From: Arenibacter arenosicollis
GTDB taxonomy: Bacteria; Bacteroidota; Bacteroidia; Flavobacteriales; Flavobacteriaceae
DNA length: 64,000 bases
Direction: 5' to 3'
Assembly: GCF_014397245.1 (NCBI RefSeq)
Contig: NZ_JACLHY010000007.1
Location: forward strand, 1 to 64,000
The number at the start of each line of letters is the position of its first letter. Position 1 is the first letter of the stretch. A program made the position numbers and the translations under genes. The notes below the pieces were generated by a model that saw nothing but the letters and a program-made list of their open reading frames with translations, did no database searches and was not told where the DNA came from. This document shows positions 45,620 to 54,156 of the stretch, one piece after another.

Positions 45620-46903
45620 ATGAGGTCGTTTATAAATAGCTTTGTAATCTCACTCTTGATGCTTTCGTGTTCATCTCCCAAGAAGACCGACAGTTTTTAT
45701 GTTGTAAATCAACCTGCAGAGTTCGAATCCCAAGAAGCGATTTGGTTAATATGGCCTTCAACGGACCATAAGGAAGGGGAGTCTGTTGAACAAGTTACTC
45801 TTGCTATTGTTGAAGCATTGATGGGTAATATAGAAATAGTTATTACTTGTAAGGATAAAGAACTTATGGCCCACGCCCAGGAAACCCTAAAGAAGCATTT
45901 TGGAGAACTTACAAAACTTAAACTTCTGCAACTCCCCTCCATTGAGATCTGGGCAAGGGACATGGGACCCATATTTGTAGAGACCAATCACAATACTATG
46001 GCCATGGCCGACTTTAATTTTAATTCTTGGGGATATTCCGATACTTTGAACATAGATACCAAAACTGAGGAATTGTATGATGAAAGGGTTGCGAAACATT
46101 TTCAACTGCCCGTTATTTCCAGTACCATGATCAGTGAAGGAGGAAATAGGGAAGTAAATGGCAGAGGTACCCTAATTACAACAGAGGCAGTAGAAATGGA
46201 CAGAAATCCTCACATGACCAAGGAGGAAATGGAGAAGGAATACAAGAGGCTATTGGGGGTTAAAAAAATAATTTGGTTGAAAAAGGGTTTGGTGGAAGAC
46301 GATCATACCTTCCTAGGCCCGGTAACAACCTTAGATGGCCACACAGCTTACACGGTAGTTACCACAAATGGTCATGTTGACGAATTCGCCCGATTTGTAA
46401 ATGATTCCACCATCCTTTTCGCAAAAGTGGATAGCGTGGATCTTGGCGATCCCATTGCCTTCGAAAACCACAAACGCATGGAAGAGAATTACCGAATATT
46501 GTCCGAAGCCACCGATCAAGATGGTAAGCCGTTTACCATTATTGAAATGCCGTTACCGGGAACTATTTTTTCCAGCATGAGTCCAGGGGACTATGTTTAT
46601 GATTATATTAAAACACTTGACTATAGGGATGGAAGTACATTCCCTAATGGAGACAATGTAAAAGTCATGGCCGCGCTCAGCTATCTGAATTTTATTATTA
46701 CCAACAAGGTCGTTATTGGACAGACCAGCTGGCGGGAAGGAATGCCAGATGAATTAAAATTAAAGGACGAAAAGGCTAAGCACATATTGCAATCCGTATT
46801 TCCCGATCGCAAGGTAATTATGATCGATGCCCTTGCCGTTAATTTGGGTGGTGGCGGAATTCATTGCATCAGCATGCACCAGCCAACCTTCCCAACCCAT
46901 TAG
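45620..46903 (+). CDS. Agmatine deiminase/peptidyl-arginine deiminase-family lipoprotein
   Basis: A 427-residue guanidino-group-modifying enzyme with a lipobox LMLSC (Cys17). Active-site regions are AIWLIWPS, EIWARDMGPIFVE, ISEGGNREVNGRGTLITTE, NGHVDEFARF (His/Asp) and GGGGIHCISMHQP with nucleophile Cys416. These match the PAD_porph/agmatine deiminase family. It is longer than cytosolic agmatine deiminases (about 350-370), and the lipoprotein signal places it in the envelope. It probably releases ammonia from agmatine or from peptide arginine. There is no carbamoylputrescine amidase gene beside it, so a classical polyamine pathway is not indicated. Confidence 0.9.
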   Translation: MRSFINSFVISLLMLSCSSPKKTDSFYVVNQPAEFESQEAIWLIWPSTDHKEGESVEQVTLAIVEALMGNIEIVITCKDKELMAHAQETLKKHFGELTKLKLLQLPSIEIWARDMGPIFVETNHNTMAMADFNFNSWGYSDTLNIDTKTEELYDERVAKHFQLPVISSTMISEGGNREVNGRGTLITTEAVEMDRNPHMTKEEMEKEYKRLLGVKKIIWLKKGLVEDDHTFLGPVTTLDGHTAYTVVTTNGHVDEFARFVNDSTILFAKVDSVDLGDPIAFENHKRMEENYRILSEATDQDGKPFTIIEMPLPGTIFSSMSPGDYVYDYIKTLDYRDGSTFPNGDNVKVMAALSYLNFIITNKVVIGQTSWREGMPDELKLKDEKAKHILQSVFPDRKVIMIDALAVNLGGGGIHCISMHQPTFPTH

Positions 46904-46970
46904 ATTTATAATTGTAGGGAAGTTAACCAAGTATTATTCCTTTTTTCAAGAACTGGATTTTGAGTTGTTT

Positions 46971-48275
46971 CTACAGGGGTGAGACAGCACTTTTATTGGT
47001 GTGCAAGGCAATTTCAGCAGAATTGTCCTCAAAAATGTCGTTTACTATTTTGTATAGGTCCGGAATTACGTTTTTGGCAATTTTGCTGTTGTTGCTCAAT
47101 AGCACACAGATACCTAGTTCGGCTTCGGGATAGATGGCAATTTCATTTCTGTAATTGTTGACACTTCCACCGTGATGCCAAATGGTCTTTTCATTATTGG
47201 AGCCGTTCTCCAAAAATTTATGGATTCTCCATCCAAAACCGTAGTAAGAGGATGTGTGTCCCGGCCAGCGTTGGTAATACTTACTTTCCCCTTTAATTTC
47301 TATAAACGGGGTAAATGTTTCCGCCAAGGCATTTTTGGTCATAAGTTCCGGATTATACCCCAACAAAAATCGCATCCATTTGGCCATATCTACCGCACTG
47401 GCGCTAATACCTCCTGCTGCAATTGCGTTGTAATAATTATCTGAAAGTGGTAATGTTCTCCAGCTATTTCGTCTTTTAGTGTGGGGCATAGCCACATTTT
47501 CCATATGTGACAGGGATTCATAGTCCATAGTAGTGGAACACATGCCCAAAGGATTGAAAAACGTATTGGTCAAAACCTCACCGATATCCTGTCCGGTTAC
47601 TTTATGAATCATTTCCCCACAAAGGGCAAACATCGCATTCTGATAACTATACATGGATCCAGGTTCACTTATCGGTTTAACTGCCTTAAAGCGTTTGGCA
47701 ATATCCTGTAACGGTAGTCCAGCCTCAACAAGATTGGTGTAACTGTGATAGGGAGTACCAGAGGTGTGCGATAAAATATTGGCAAGGGTAATTTTATTGG
47801 TGTTATTCGTATCGCCCAATCGAAATTCAGGAATAAAATCGCTTACCTTATCCTCCCAATGTAATTTGCCTTCATCCTTCAATTCTGTGGCCAATACACC
47901 TGCAAATCCTTTGGATAACGATCCCAGTCTAAATATGGTCCCTCCATCAACAACTGCATCGGAATTAATTTGTCTTTTGCCATATCCATCAGAAATTACA
48001 ACGGAATCGTTTTTTACAATACTAACTCCGGCACCTACAATATCACCTTCAGCGATAGCTTTTTCAAAGTAGGCCTTTACAGCGGCACCCAATTCCTCCT
48101 GATGTTTTTTATAAAGAAGTGTCCCGTGACTCCCTAATACATCTTTTTGTTTATCTACGGTTGAAATGGCCACTTTGGAATTAGGCTTTTCTTCTGGCTT
48201 AAAAGCACTGAATATAAGGGCAAATAGGGCTAAGGTTATAAGTGAAGCTCCTATTAAGACTTTGCTTTTCTTCAT
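46971..48275 (-). CDS. Beta-lactamase-family serine hydrolase (class C/AmpH-like)
   Basis: A 434-residue exported protein with an N-terminal membrane segment (residues 6-25). The catalytic S-x-x-K is Ser119-Leu-Ser-Lys122 (GSLSKGF), the Y-x-N motif is Tyr211-Gln-Asn213, and the third motif is HHGGS near 370. It belongs to the Beta-lactamase (PF00144) family of D-alanyl peptidases and esterases. Physiological roles include peptidoglycan editing or peptide/ester cleavage. Antibiotic resistance cannot be inferred from these motifs. It converges with the deiminase gene. Confidence 0.92.
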   Translation of the reverse strand: MKKSKVLIGASLITLALFALIFSAFKPEEKPNSKVAISTVDKQKDVLGSHGTLLYKKHQEELGAAVKAYFEKAIAEGDIVGAGVSIVKNDSVVISDGYGKRQINSDAVVDGGTIFRLGSLSKGFAGVLATELKDEGKLHWEDKVSDFIPEFRLGDTNNTNKITLANILSHTSGTPYHSYTNLVEAGLPLQDIAKRFKAVKPISEPGSMYSYQNAMFALCGEMIHKVTGQDIGEVLTNTFFNPLGMCSTTMDYESLSHMENVAMPHTKRRNSWRTLPLSDNYYNAIAAGGISASAVDMAKWMRFLLGYNPELMTKNALAETFTPFIEIKGESKYYQRWPGHTSSYYGFGWRIHKFLENGSNNEKTIWHHGGSVNNYRNEIAIYPEAELGICVLLSNNSKIAKNVIPDLYKIVNDIFEDNSAEIALHTNKSAVSPL

Positions 48276-48530
48276 TGGGGTGAATTTTAATTTAGAATAA
48301 GACGGCTTAAATATAGGATGATATACTTAAATAACGGACAAAATGCACAATTTCTTATTTATATTTTCTTTTTTAACACTAATTTCCAACTTGTTAAGGC
48401 TGAACATTCGGATCTCAACTAATCCTTCAATGAGGGTTGGGGCATTTTTAAAAAATATAATCCATAAACAACCGCGGAAATAATTATATATATTGTGGGA
48501 GGCTGACATAATCTCAAAACCATTTTAAAT

Positions 48531-49001
48531 ATGAAAAATCACCTATATCATACCACGGTTCAATGGACGGGAAATGAGGGAAAAGGAACTTTAAATCCTA
48601 GATCCTATAATAGAAACCATAACATCTCGTGTCCAGAAAAATATAATTCAATAAAAGGATCGTCAGATGCTGCTTTCTCTGGGGATGGTAAAAGGTATAA
48701 TCCAGAGGATCTACTGGTTTCCTCCATCTCTGCCTGTCATATGCTTTGGTATCTTCATTTATGTGCAGTAAATAAAATAGTGGTTACGGAATATATGGAT
48801 GAGGCTGTTGGACTAATGGAAGAAACAGCTAATGGAAGTGGAAGTTTTAAGGAAGTTACACTAAACCCTATAATCAAAATAACAGAGGCCAAATTGATCG
48901 AGAAGGCGACCCAACTCCATTTAGAGGCCAATAAAATGTGTTTTATTGCCAATTCCTGTAATTTCAAAATTAATCATAAACCCACAATTACGGCTGAATA
49001 A
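48531..49001 (+). CDS. OsmC-family peroxidase-like protein
   Basis: A 156-residue protein of the OsmC/Ohr superfamily. NPEDLLVSSISACHMLWYLHLC holds the first reactive cysteine, and LHLEANKMCFIANSC holds the second, at the standard dimer-active-site positions. The subgroup resembles YhfA/OsmC-like proteins rather than strict Ohr. It likely reduces organic hydroperoxides in the cytoplasm. Monocistronic. A SGNH esterase gene follows after 45 bases, with its own apparent promoter. Confidence 0.9.
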   Translation: MKNHLYHTTVQWTGNEGKGTLNPRSYNRNHNISCPEKYNSIKGSSDAAFSGDGKRYNPEDLLVSSISACHMLWYLHLCAVNKIVVTEYMDEAVGLMEETANGSGSFKEVTLNPIIKITEAKLIEKATQLHLEANKMCFIANSCNFKINHKPTITAE

Positions 49002-49012
49002 AAATTTCAACT

Positions 49013-49020
49013 TACCTTTG
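49013..49020 (+). promoter_or_regulatory. -7 element upstream of the SGNH esterase
   Basis: TACCTTTG exactly fits TAnnTTTG, 26 bases before the ATG at 49047. A -33 TTG is not evident. Confidence 0.45.
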
Positions 49021-49046
49021 GGAGGCTCCGTAAAGACAATACCAAT

Positions 49047-49874
49047 ATGACCAATAAAAAATTACTCCTTCCCATTCTGATATTTTCCATGCTATCCTGG
49101 TGTTATGGTCAGCACGAAAACAATAGGACCCAATTTTTCCCAAAAGTTGAATTGTCGGTAGAAAACGTTCCCGAAAAGGCAAATCTTTGGGTTTTTATGC
49201 TTGCAGGGCAATCCAATATGGCGGGACGTGGATTTGTAGAGCCACAGGACACCGTTCCCAATACAAGGGTATACACCATAAATAAACAAGGTGATATGAT
49301 ATATGCCAAGGAGCCGTTACATTTTTATGAACCATCAATGAGCGGTTTGGACAGTGGTCTTTCATTCGGCAAATCTCTCATCAAGCATATCCCGGACAGT
49401 ATATCGGTGCTCATAATTCCCACTGCGGTAGGGGGAAGCTCAATTTCACAATGGTTAAACGATTCCATCCATAGGGAAGTTAAACTATTCACCAATTTTA
49501 AAGAAAAAGCGGAATTGGGAATGCGTTTTGGGACAGTAAAAGGGATTCTTTGGCATCAGGGTGAAAGTGATGCCAAAACCAAGGAGGCTCCATTATACCA
49601 AATCAAATTATCGGAGTTGTTCTATCAATTCAGAAAAATCATTGGGAACCAAGAGGCAACCGTTGTAATAGGACAACTGGGCAGTTATTCGACCAATCCA
49701 TTGTGGTCGAAGATTAATGACCACATAAAATACTATATTTCCACAGATCCGAATGCAGGGATGATCAATACCCAGGACCTAAAAGAAAAAGGAGATAAGG
49801 TTCACTTTAATTCTGAAGCGCAAAGGATAATGGGCGAAAGATATGCCCTAGAATTTATGAAAATTCAAAATTAG
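49047..49874 (+). CDS. Secreted SGNH esterase (sialate O-acetylesterase/SASA family)
   Basis: A 275-residue exported protein with a signal peptide ending near CYGQ. The SASA (DUF303) family motifs are MLAGQSNMAGRG with nucleophile Ser56, AVGGSSISQW, LWHQGESDA (about 169-176) and DKVHFNSEAQ with the catalytic Asp/His. Such esterases remove acetyl groups from sialic acid or from hemicellulose and pectin. No sialic acid genes are in the window, so a plant or algal polysaccharide ester is as likely. Confidence 0.9.
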   Translation: MTNKKLLLPILIFSMLSWCYGQHENNRTQFFPKVELSVENVPEKANLWVFMLAGQSNMAGRGFVEPQDTVPNTRVYTINKQGDMIYAKEPLHFYEPSMSGLDSGLSFGKSLIKHIPDSISVLIIPTAVGGSSISQWLNDSIHREVKLFTNFKEKAELGMRFGTVKGILWHQGESDAKTKEAPLYQIKLSELFYQFRKIIGNQEATVVIGQLGSYSTNPLWSKINDHIKYYISTDPNAGMINTQDLKEKGDKVHFNSEAQRIMGERYALEFMKIQN

Positions 49875-50327
49875 GCCATTATTCGTAAACAACATCCTTC
49901 CTTGCTATGCCATAAGAGGAGAGCAAGCGGCCATCTTATGATAGATGACCATAATCTTAGCAAAGGCATTCCGAAATATTAGTCCAGACAACTGCCAGAC
50001 TTCCAGATTACCAACGTTTCCCCCAAGTTCTTAGCTTTACCCTAAGAACAGCACATATAAGGCCCAAGAAAAGCAAAAGGCGCAAAAGAAATAAAATAAA
50101 AAATCGATTAATGTAGTATTTTCCTTCATAATATCGGGTTTATATATAAAACCCAAAAACAGAGGGAAAAGGATTTTCATCCCCATGTATGGAACAAAAA
50201 TTCGACGACTTGACCCTAAGTCGGACAAAGGGTCAAAATCCTCTATGAAAGTAAAATCCTACAATTACACAAAACCTTGTAAAGTAACATTTTACCGATG
50301 TTTTCTAAGTTAGAACCCACTACAAAA
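49875..50327. other. Intergenic region between SGNH esterase and the oxidoreductase gene
   Basis: 453 bases with no supported gene. A short inverted repeat gggttt/aaaccc (50136-50154) is present. A minus-strand 63-codon frame (50037-50228) encodes a hydrophobic C-terminal stretch but has no family likeness, ribosome binding site or promoter that I can see. It is left unannotated. Confidence 0.5.
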
Positions 50328-51416
50328 CTACAATTTAACCACACAATTCTGTGCAGCCGATTTATAGATTGCCTCAACAACACGAATATCCCGAAGTCCT
50401 TCTTCCCCAGGAACTAATAAATCGGTTTTGTTCATAATGGCCATAGCATCCTCATCCATTTGTTTGGCCTGTTGGTTTGGGATGGGAAATTCTATAATGG
50501 TACCATCGGACATGCTTCCATTATTGCCCCTGTAGGAAGAATGCGGTTCCATTTTTAACCAACCTTTTTCATAGTTTACCTGTAGATGGTTCATATTAAT
50601 GCCAAAACTGGTCTGGCAGGATGCCCGGGCACCACTCGGAAATTCCAATTGAAACATCATAGTTTCCTCAACCTCGTGATAGATTTCTGGTCGGGTAGTG
50701 GAGGCCTGTGCCAATACGGAGATGGGTTCCTCACCAGTGGCCAATCTGGCACCCTGTAGTGCATAAACCCCCATATCTCCCATTGCTCCGCCACCTAATT
50801 TCTTGTTTTGTTTCCAATGGTTGGTACGGCCATCAAAATATCCTGCCGCCGAAGTCACCATTCTAACCTTACCAAATGGTCTTTCCTTGCCTACTTTCAT
50901 ATAGGCCTGAATATTGGGGTCGTGCTGACAACGATATCCAATGGCCAGTTTTACCTTATTATCCTTGCATGCTTTGATCATGGCTTCACAATCTGCAACG
51001 GAGGGCGCCATAGGCTTTTCACACCAAACATGTTTCCCCGCTTTTGCGGCCCTTATAGTGTACTCTGCATGCATGGAAGGCGGCAAGACCACATAAACGA
51101 CATCTATATCAGGGTTGTTCGCGATACTATCAAAATTTTTATAATTGTAGATATTCTTATCCTTTATCCCATATTTTTCCTTCCATACAGGGATTTTTTC
51201 GGGACTCCCGGTAACAATGCCCCTTAATTCACAATTGTTGGTCAATTGCAGCGCAGGGGCAAGAAGATCGGTACTATAGTACCCCAATCCTACAAGGGCT
51301 ACCCCCAACTTTTTATTTTGCGCCCTATTGGTAGAGAATAATATTTGTGGGGTAATTGTACTAACTGCTGCAATTATACCCGCCTTTTGAATAAATACTC
51401 GTCTTTGTTTTTCCAT
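50328..51416 (-). CDS. Tat-exported Gfo/Idh/MocA-family oxidoreductase
   Basis: 362 residues from ATG 51416 (MEKQRRVFIQKAGIIAAVST). An in-frame ATG at 51464 would bury the signal, so it is rejected. RRVFIQK is a twin-arginine signal, so the protein is folded with its NAD(P) before export to the periplasm. The Rossmann part has GVALVGLGYYSTDLLAPAL, VVLPPSMHAEYTIRAAKAGKHVWCEKPMA (with the conserved E-K-P) and GYRCQHDPN. GGGAMGDMGVYALQGAR begins the C-terminal substrate domain. Relatives include glucose-fructose oxidoreductase and GH109-type glycosidases. The substrate is unknown. Confidence 0.9.
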   Translation of the reverse strand: MEKQRRVFIQKAGIIAAVSTITPQILFSTNRAQNKKLGVALVGLGYYSTDLLAPALQLTNNCELRGIVTGSPEKIPVWKEKYGIKDKNIYNYKNFDSIANNPDIDVVYVVLPPSMHAEYTIRAAKAGKHVWCEKPMAPSVADCEAMIKACKDNKVKLAIGYRCQHDPNIQAYMKVGKERPFGKVRMVTSAAGYFDGRTNHWKQNKKLGGGAMGDMGVYALQGARLATGEEPISVLAQASTTRPEIYHEVEETMMFQLEFPSGARASCQTSFGINMNHLQVNYEKGWLKMEPHSSYRGNNGSMSDGTIIEFPIPNQQAKQMDEDAMAIMNKTDLLVPGEEGLRDIRVVEAIYKSAAQNCVVKL

Positions 51417-51746
51417 GGTTCCCGATTTAACAGAAAAAATAAGACAAAAATTTGAAATATCCATAAAAATAATGGACCGCTTGGATTATAAATTGTTCAT
51501 TGAGAGAATTAAATAAAATTTAGAAAGCCTTTCTTTAGGCTCGAAAAGATTTAATATAAATTAGTGCAGTTTATTTCAAGGAATCTGGTAATTGATTTCC
51601 TTTTGATATTGGGATCAACCAAAACTGTATATTTTCTTCCTATTTCCCAAGATACCTGGAATACCGAAATATGCAAAAGAGATAAAACGGTAAGGATGGA
51701 CAGGTGCAAACCCCAAAAGAGGAATGATTACTAAGTAGATTCCCTT
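51417..51746. other. Intergenic region between two minus-strand genes
   Basis: 330 bases, AT-rich, probably holding the promoter of the oxidoreductase gene. I see no exact promoter consensus, strong hairpin or gene in it. Confidence 0.4.
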
Positions 51747-52286
51747 CTATTCCTTTTTCTGAAGCGTTTGGATCAAAAGGTCTTTTAATACATATGCGGT
51801 AACGAGAATAAATCCTGTTATGAGGGTAGGGGTAGCATATTCCCATTCCAATATTTTGGTAAGGCTACCTATTATAATCGCCAATATGCCGATAATCATC
51901 ATGGTATTCCAAATGAAATAGGCAATGTCACTTCTATTATCGTCCTTATCATCTATGAGATATGTTGTGCCTTCCATGATAATCCAGACAATAAAAGCCA
52001 AACTACCAATAAGCTGAAAAAAATCCGTATTGGATACCTCTAGAATTTTGAATATGCCGTTTAAGGACCACGCTGTAACCAGCACCAATTTGTTGTATTC
52101 CAGGAATCCCTTTTTGCTTTTTTTCCAAAATCGCAATCCGTACAAAGTACCAATAGCACAAAGTGAGAGAATTATGATGGGATTGGCAAAGTTCGGGAAA
52201 TGTAGAATTTTGCAGATAAAACCTACAATAAGTAGGGAAATGGCAATTCTTAAAGGTGTTCTTAAAATCTTCTTTTCTGTTTCCAT
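51747..52286 (-). CDS. GldL-like multi-pass membrane protein of unknown function
   Basis: A 179-residue protein with about five hydrophobic helices. Three times a helix ends in G-x3-K-I-L or a similar turn: VGFICKILHFPNF (21-33), GIFKILEVS (77-85) and GSLTKILEWE (140-149). The first resembles the GALFKIQHWPG turn of the gliding/T9SS protein GldL and related DUF proteins of Bacteroidota. It lacks the large cytoplasmic domain of GldL, so it is not the motor subunit itself. Its function is unknown. It stands between two unrelated minus-strand genes. Confidence 0.65.
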   Translation of the reverse strand: METEKKILRTPLRIAISLLIVGFICKILHFPNFANPIIILSLCAIGTLYGLRFWKKSKKGFLEYNKLVLVTAWSLNGIFKILEVSNTDFFQLIGSLAFIVWIIMEGTTYLIDDKDDNRSDIAYFIWNTMMIIGILAIIIGSLTKILEWEYATPTLITGFILVTAYVLKDLLIQTLQKKE

Positions 52287-52376
52287 AAGATGGTTTTTAA
52301 GATTCAGGGCGTTTCAGTTCTATATTCGCCGAATTGCCCTTGTCCTTCCTTGAAAAGACATTTCCCTAACGTATCA

Positions 52377-52823
52377 CTAACTAAGCGCCTTAATATTGGC
52401 CTTAAGTCCGTCCATAATCCCTAAAATATTATTTACGGTTTCCTTTAAATAATATTTAATGAGTACGTGGGGGATACGAATGGTGGTAAATCCATTTTTA
52501 AACGAATGCATGGCTTCTTCCAAATCATTGATGGCTTGTTCGTGGGTAATGGAATGATATTCGGTATCGATTTCTATATTAAGTTTTACCCTAGATATAG
52601 CAATATCCACTGATTTTTTTCCATCCCACCATTCGAGCATTGGATTTACACCTGCGTTTTTTAAACCATAATATAATTGTATGGCTTCTTTGGGGGTCCT
52701 TTTGAGTTTAATTAGCTTTTCCATTCTGCTTTTATGCTTCGCACAAAGCTCTATTCCTAAAAGATCCATTGCGCTTTTATGGTCAAGATAACTAAGCTCT
52801 TTGTTACAATCTAAACATGTCAT
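52377..52823 (-). CDS. Small protein with N-terminal CCCH zinc finger and DUF559/Vsr-like nuclease-type core
   Basis: A 148-residue protein. The N-terminal 30 residues hold C3-x2-C6-x20-C27-x2-H30, a probable zinc finger. A helical stretch (34-58) follows, then SVDIAISRVKLNIEIDTEYH (71-90) and GFTTIRIPHVLI (111-122). This beta-strand pattern, with Asp73, Glu84 and Asp86, resembles PD-(D/E)XK folds of the DUF559/Vsr type, where a KLxIEIDGxxH strand is usual. It may nick or bind nucleic acid, and a repair or homing function is possible. No methylase or mobile element adjoins. The fold assignment is by pattern only. Confidence 0.55.
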   Translation of the reverse strand: MTCLDCNKELSYLDHKSAMDLLGIELCAKHKSRMEKLIKLKRTPKEAIQLYYGLKNAGVNPMLEWWDGKKSVDIAISRVKLNIEIDTEYHSITHEQAINDLEEAMHSFKNGFTTIRIPHVLIKYYLKETVNNILGIMDGLKANIKALS

Positions 52824-52868
52824 TCAAGTAGGTTAAAAATTTAATTTGGGACTATTATAACCCAATTA

Positions 52869-52901
52869 TTTTTGGATTATTATGTTGGGGTAATCCAAAA
52901 A
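52869..52901. repeat. 11-bp inverted repeat upstream of the DUF2891 operon
   Basis: tttttggatta and taatccaaaaa are perfectly complementary with an 11-base spacer. It lies between the divergent nuclease-like gene and the DUF2891 gene. It could be an operator or a terminator-like hairpin. Confidence 0.4.
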
Positions 52902-52904
52902 GGT

Positions 52905-52940
52905 CAACTTTTAGACGAACTGCAACTTTTTAGATGAACT
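52905..52940. repeat. Tandem imperfect direct repeat (17/18 bp)
   Basis: caacttttagacgaact is followed after one base by caactttttagatgaact, which differs by one T insertion and one c-to-t change. The spacing of 18 bases is near two helical turns, as for direct-repeat regulator sites. It is 100 bases upstream of the DUF2891 start. Confidence 0.45.
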
Positions 52941-53039
52941 ACCTCCTTTTTAAACCACTTGTTCTGTAAAATTTAAATATGCTTCCCCATTTTGTAATAT
53001 CCATATATATTTACATATTCACCATTACAAATCAAAACA

Positions 53040-54155
53040 ATGGATCCAAGACCAATACTGAAAACAATAGGTATAACTTTTTTAGTTTTTTTCCTTCACA
53101 TTAGCTGTAAGGATCAACAAAAGTCAGCACCAGAAAAAGATATCTCCCTAGCCGTCCCCGAACTTAGTTTTAATGAAGCCAACCGTTTGGCGCGTTTACC
53201 TTTGGAATGCCTACAGACAGAATATCCCAATAAATTGAACCAATCCCTTCAGGATTCCACACATCTAGGCGGACCTCAAGAACTGCACCCAGCATTTTAT
53301 GGATGTTTCGACTGGCATTCATCGGTTCACGGTCATTGGTCCTTAGTTTCACTGTTAAAACAGTTCCCAAGTTTAAATCAGGCTTCCACAATCCGAAATA
53401 AGTTGGTAGAAAATATTTCCAAGGAAAATATAATAGGGGAATTGGCCTATTTTAATATGGAAGGTAATAAATCCTATGAACGGACATATGGCTGGGCTTG
53501 GATCCTTAAATTGGCAGAAGAGCTTCACACTTGGAACGACCCCTTGGCCCGTGATCTAGAGGTAAATTTGCAACCATTAATAGATTATATAGTAGCTGCT
53601 TACGTAGATTTTTTACCTAAATTAAATTACCCCATTCGGGTAGGAGAACATTCCAATACCGCATTTGGACTTTCCATGGCTTGGGATTATGCCATTGTAA
53701 TGGAGGATGACACTTTAAAAAATGCCATTATTTCCAGTGTAGCACGTTTTTATGAAAATGATGCCGATTGCCCTATAACTTGGGAACCCAGTGGATTCGA
53801 TTTTTTATCCCCTTGCTTGGAGGAGGCCAATCTGGTCAGAAAAATTTACGGCCCCGAAAAGTTCAAAAAATGGTTGGACAAATTTTTGCCGCAATTGAAA
53901 AATGTTCAATTTAATCTTGAACCGGGAAAGGTTTCGGACAGAACGGATGGAAAATTGGTGCATTTGGATGGACTTAATTTTAGTAGGGCTTGGTGTTTGT
54001 ACGGAATTGCGGAAACACTTCCCGAATACACCCATTTAAAACAAATTGCCACTGAACATATAAATTACTCCCTTCCCAATATAGTAGACGACAATTATAG
54101 TGGAACCCATTGGTTGGGAAGTTTTGCATTATACGCTTTAAATAAGGCCAAATAA
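53040..54155 (+). CDS. DUF2891-family lipoprotein
   Basis: A 371-residue exported protein with a lipobox HISC (Cys23). The rest is one DUF2891 domain: ELHPAFYGCFDWHSSVHGHW (about 80-99), ERTYGWAWILKLAEEL, YPIRVGEHSNTAFGLSMAWDYA, PSGFDFLSPCLEEA, HLDGLNFSRAWCLYGIAE and THWLGSFALYAL. The many conserved His, Trp and Asp residues suggest an (alpha/alpha)-barrel enzyme, but its activity is not established to my knowledge. The next ATG follows after one base (TAATATG), so it is translated with the Nramp-like transporter. It may act on the transported compound. Confidence 0.85.
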   Translation: MDPRPILKTIGITFLVFFLHISCKDQQKSAPEKDISLAVPELSFNEANRLARLPLECLQTEYPNKLNQSLQDSTHLGGPQELHPAFYGCFDWHSSVHGHWSLVSLLKQFPSLNQASTIRNKLVENISKENIIGELAYFNMEGNKSYERTYGWAWILKLAEELHTWNDPLARDLEVNLQPLIDYIVAAYVDFLPKLNYPIRVGEHSNTAFGLSMAWDYAIVMEDDTLKNAIISSVARFYENDADCPITWEPSGFDFLSPCLEEANLVRKIYGPEKFKKWLDKFLPQLKNVQFNLEPGKVSDRTDGKLVHLDGLNFSRAWCLYGIAETLPEYTHLKQIATEHINYSLPNIVDDNYSGTHWLGSFALYALNKAK

Positions 54156-54156
54156 T

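Noticed and set aside
41119-48275. Antibiotic-resistance cassette (penicillin acylase plus beta-lactamase family)
   Set aside because: Both belong to broad families with mostly non-antibiotic substrates, there are no mobile elements around them, and codon use looks like the neighbours.
50037-50228. 63-codon minus-strand frame with a hydrophobic C-terminus
   Set aside because: No family likeness, ribosome binding site or promoter seen. A membrane-like stretch can arise by chance in AT-rich DNA.
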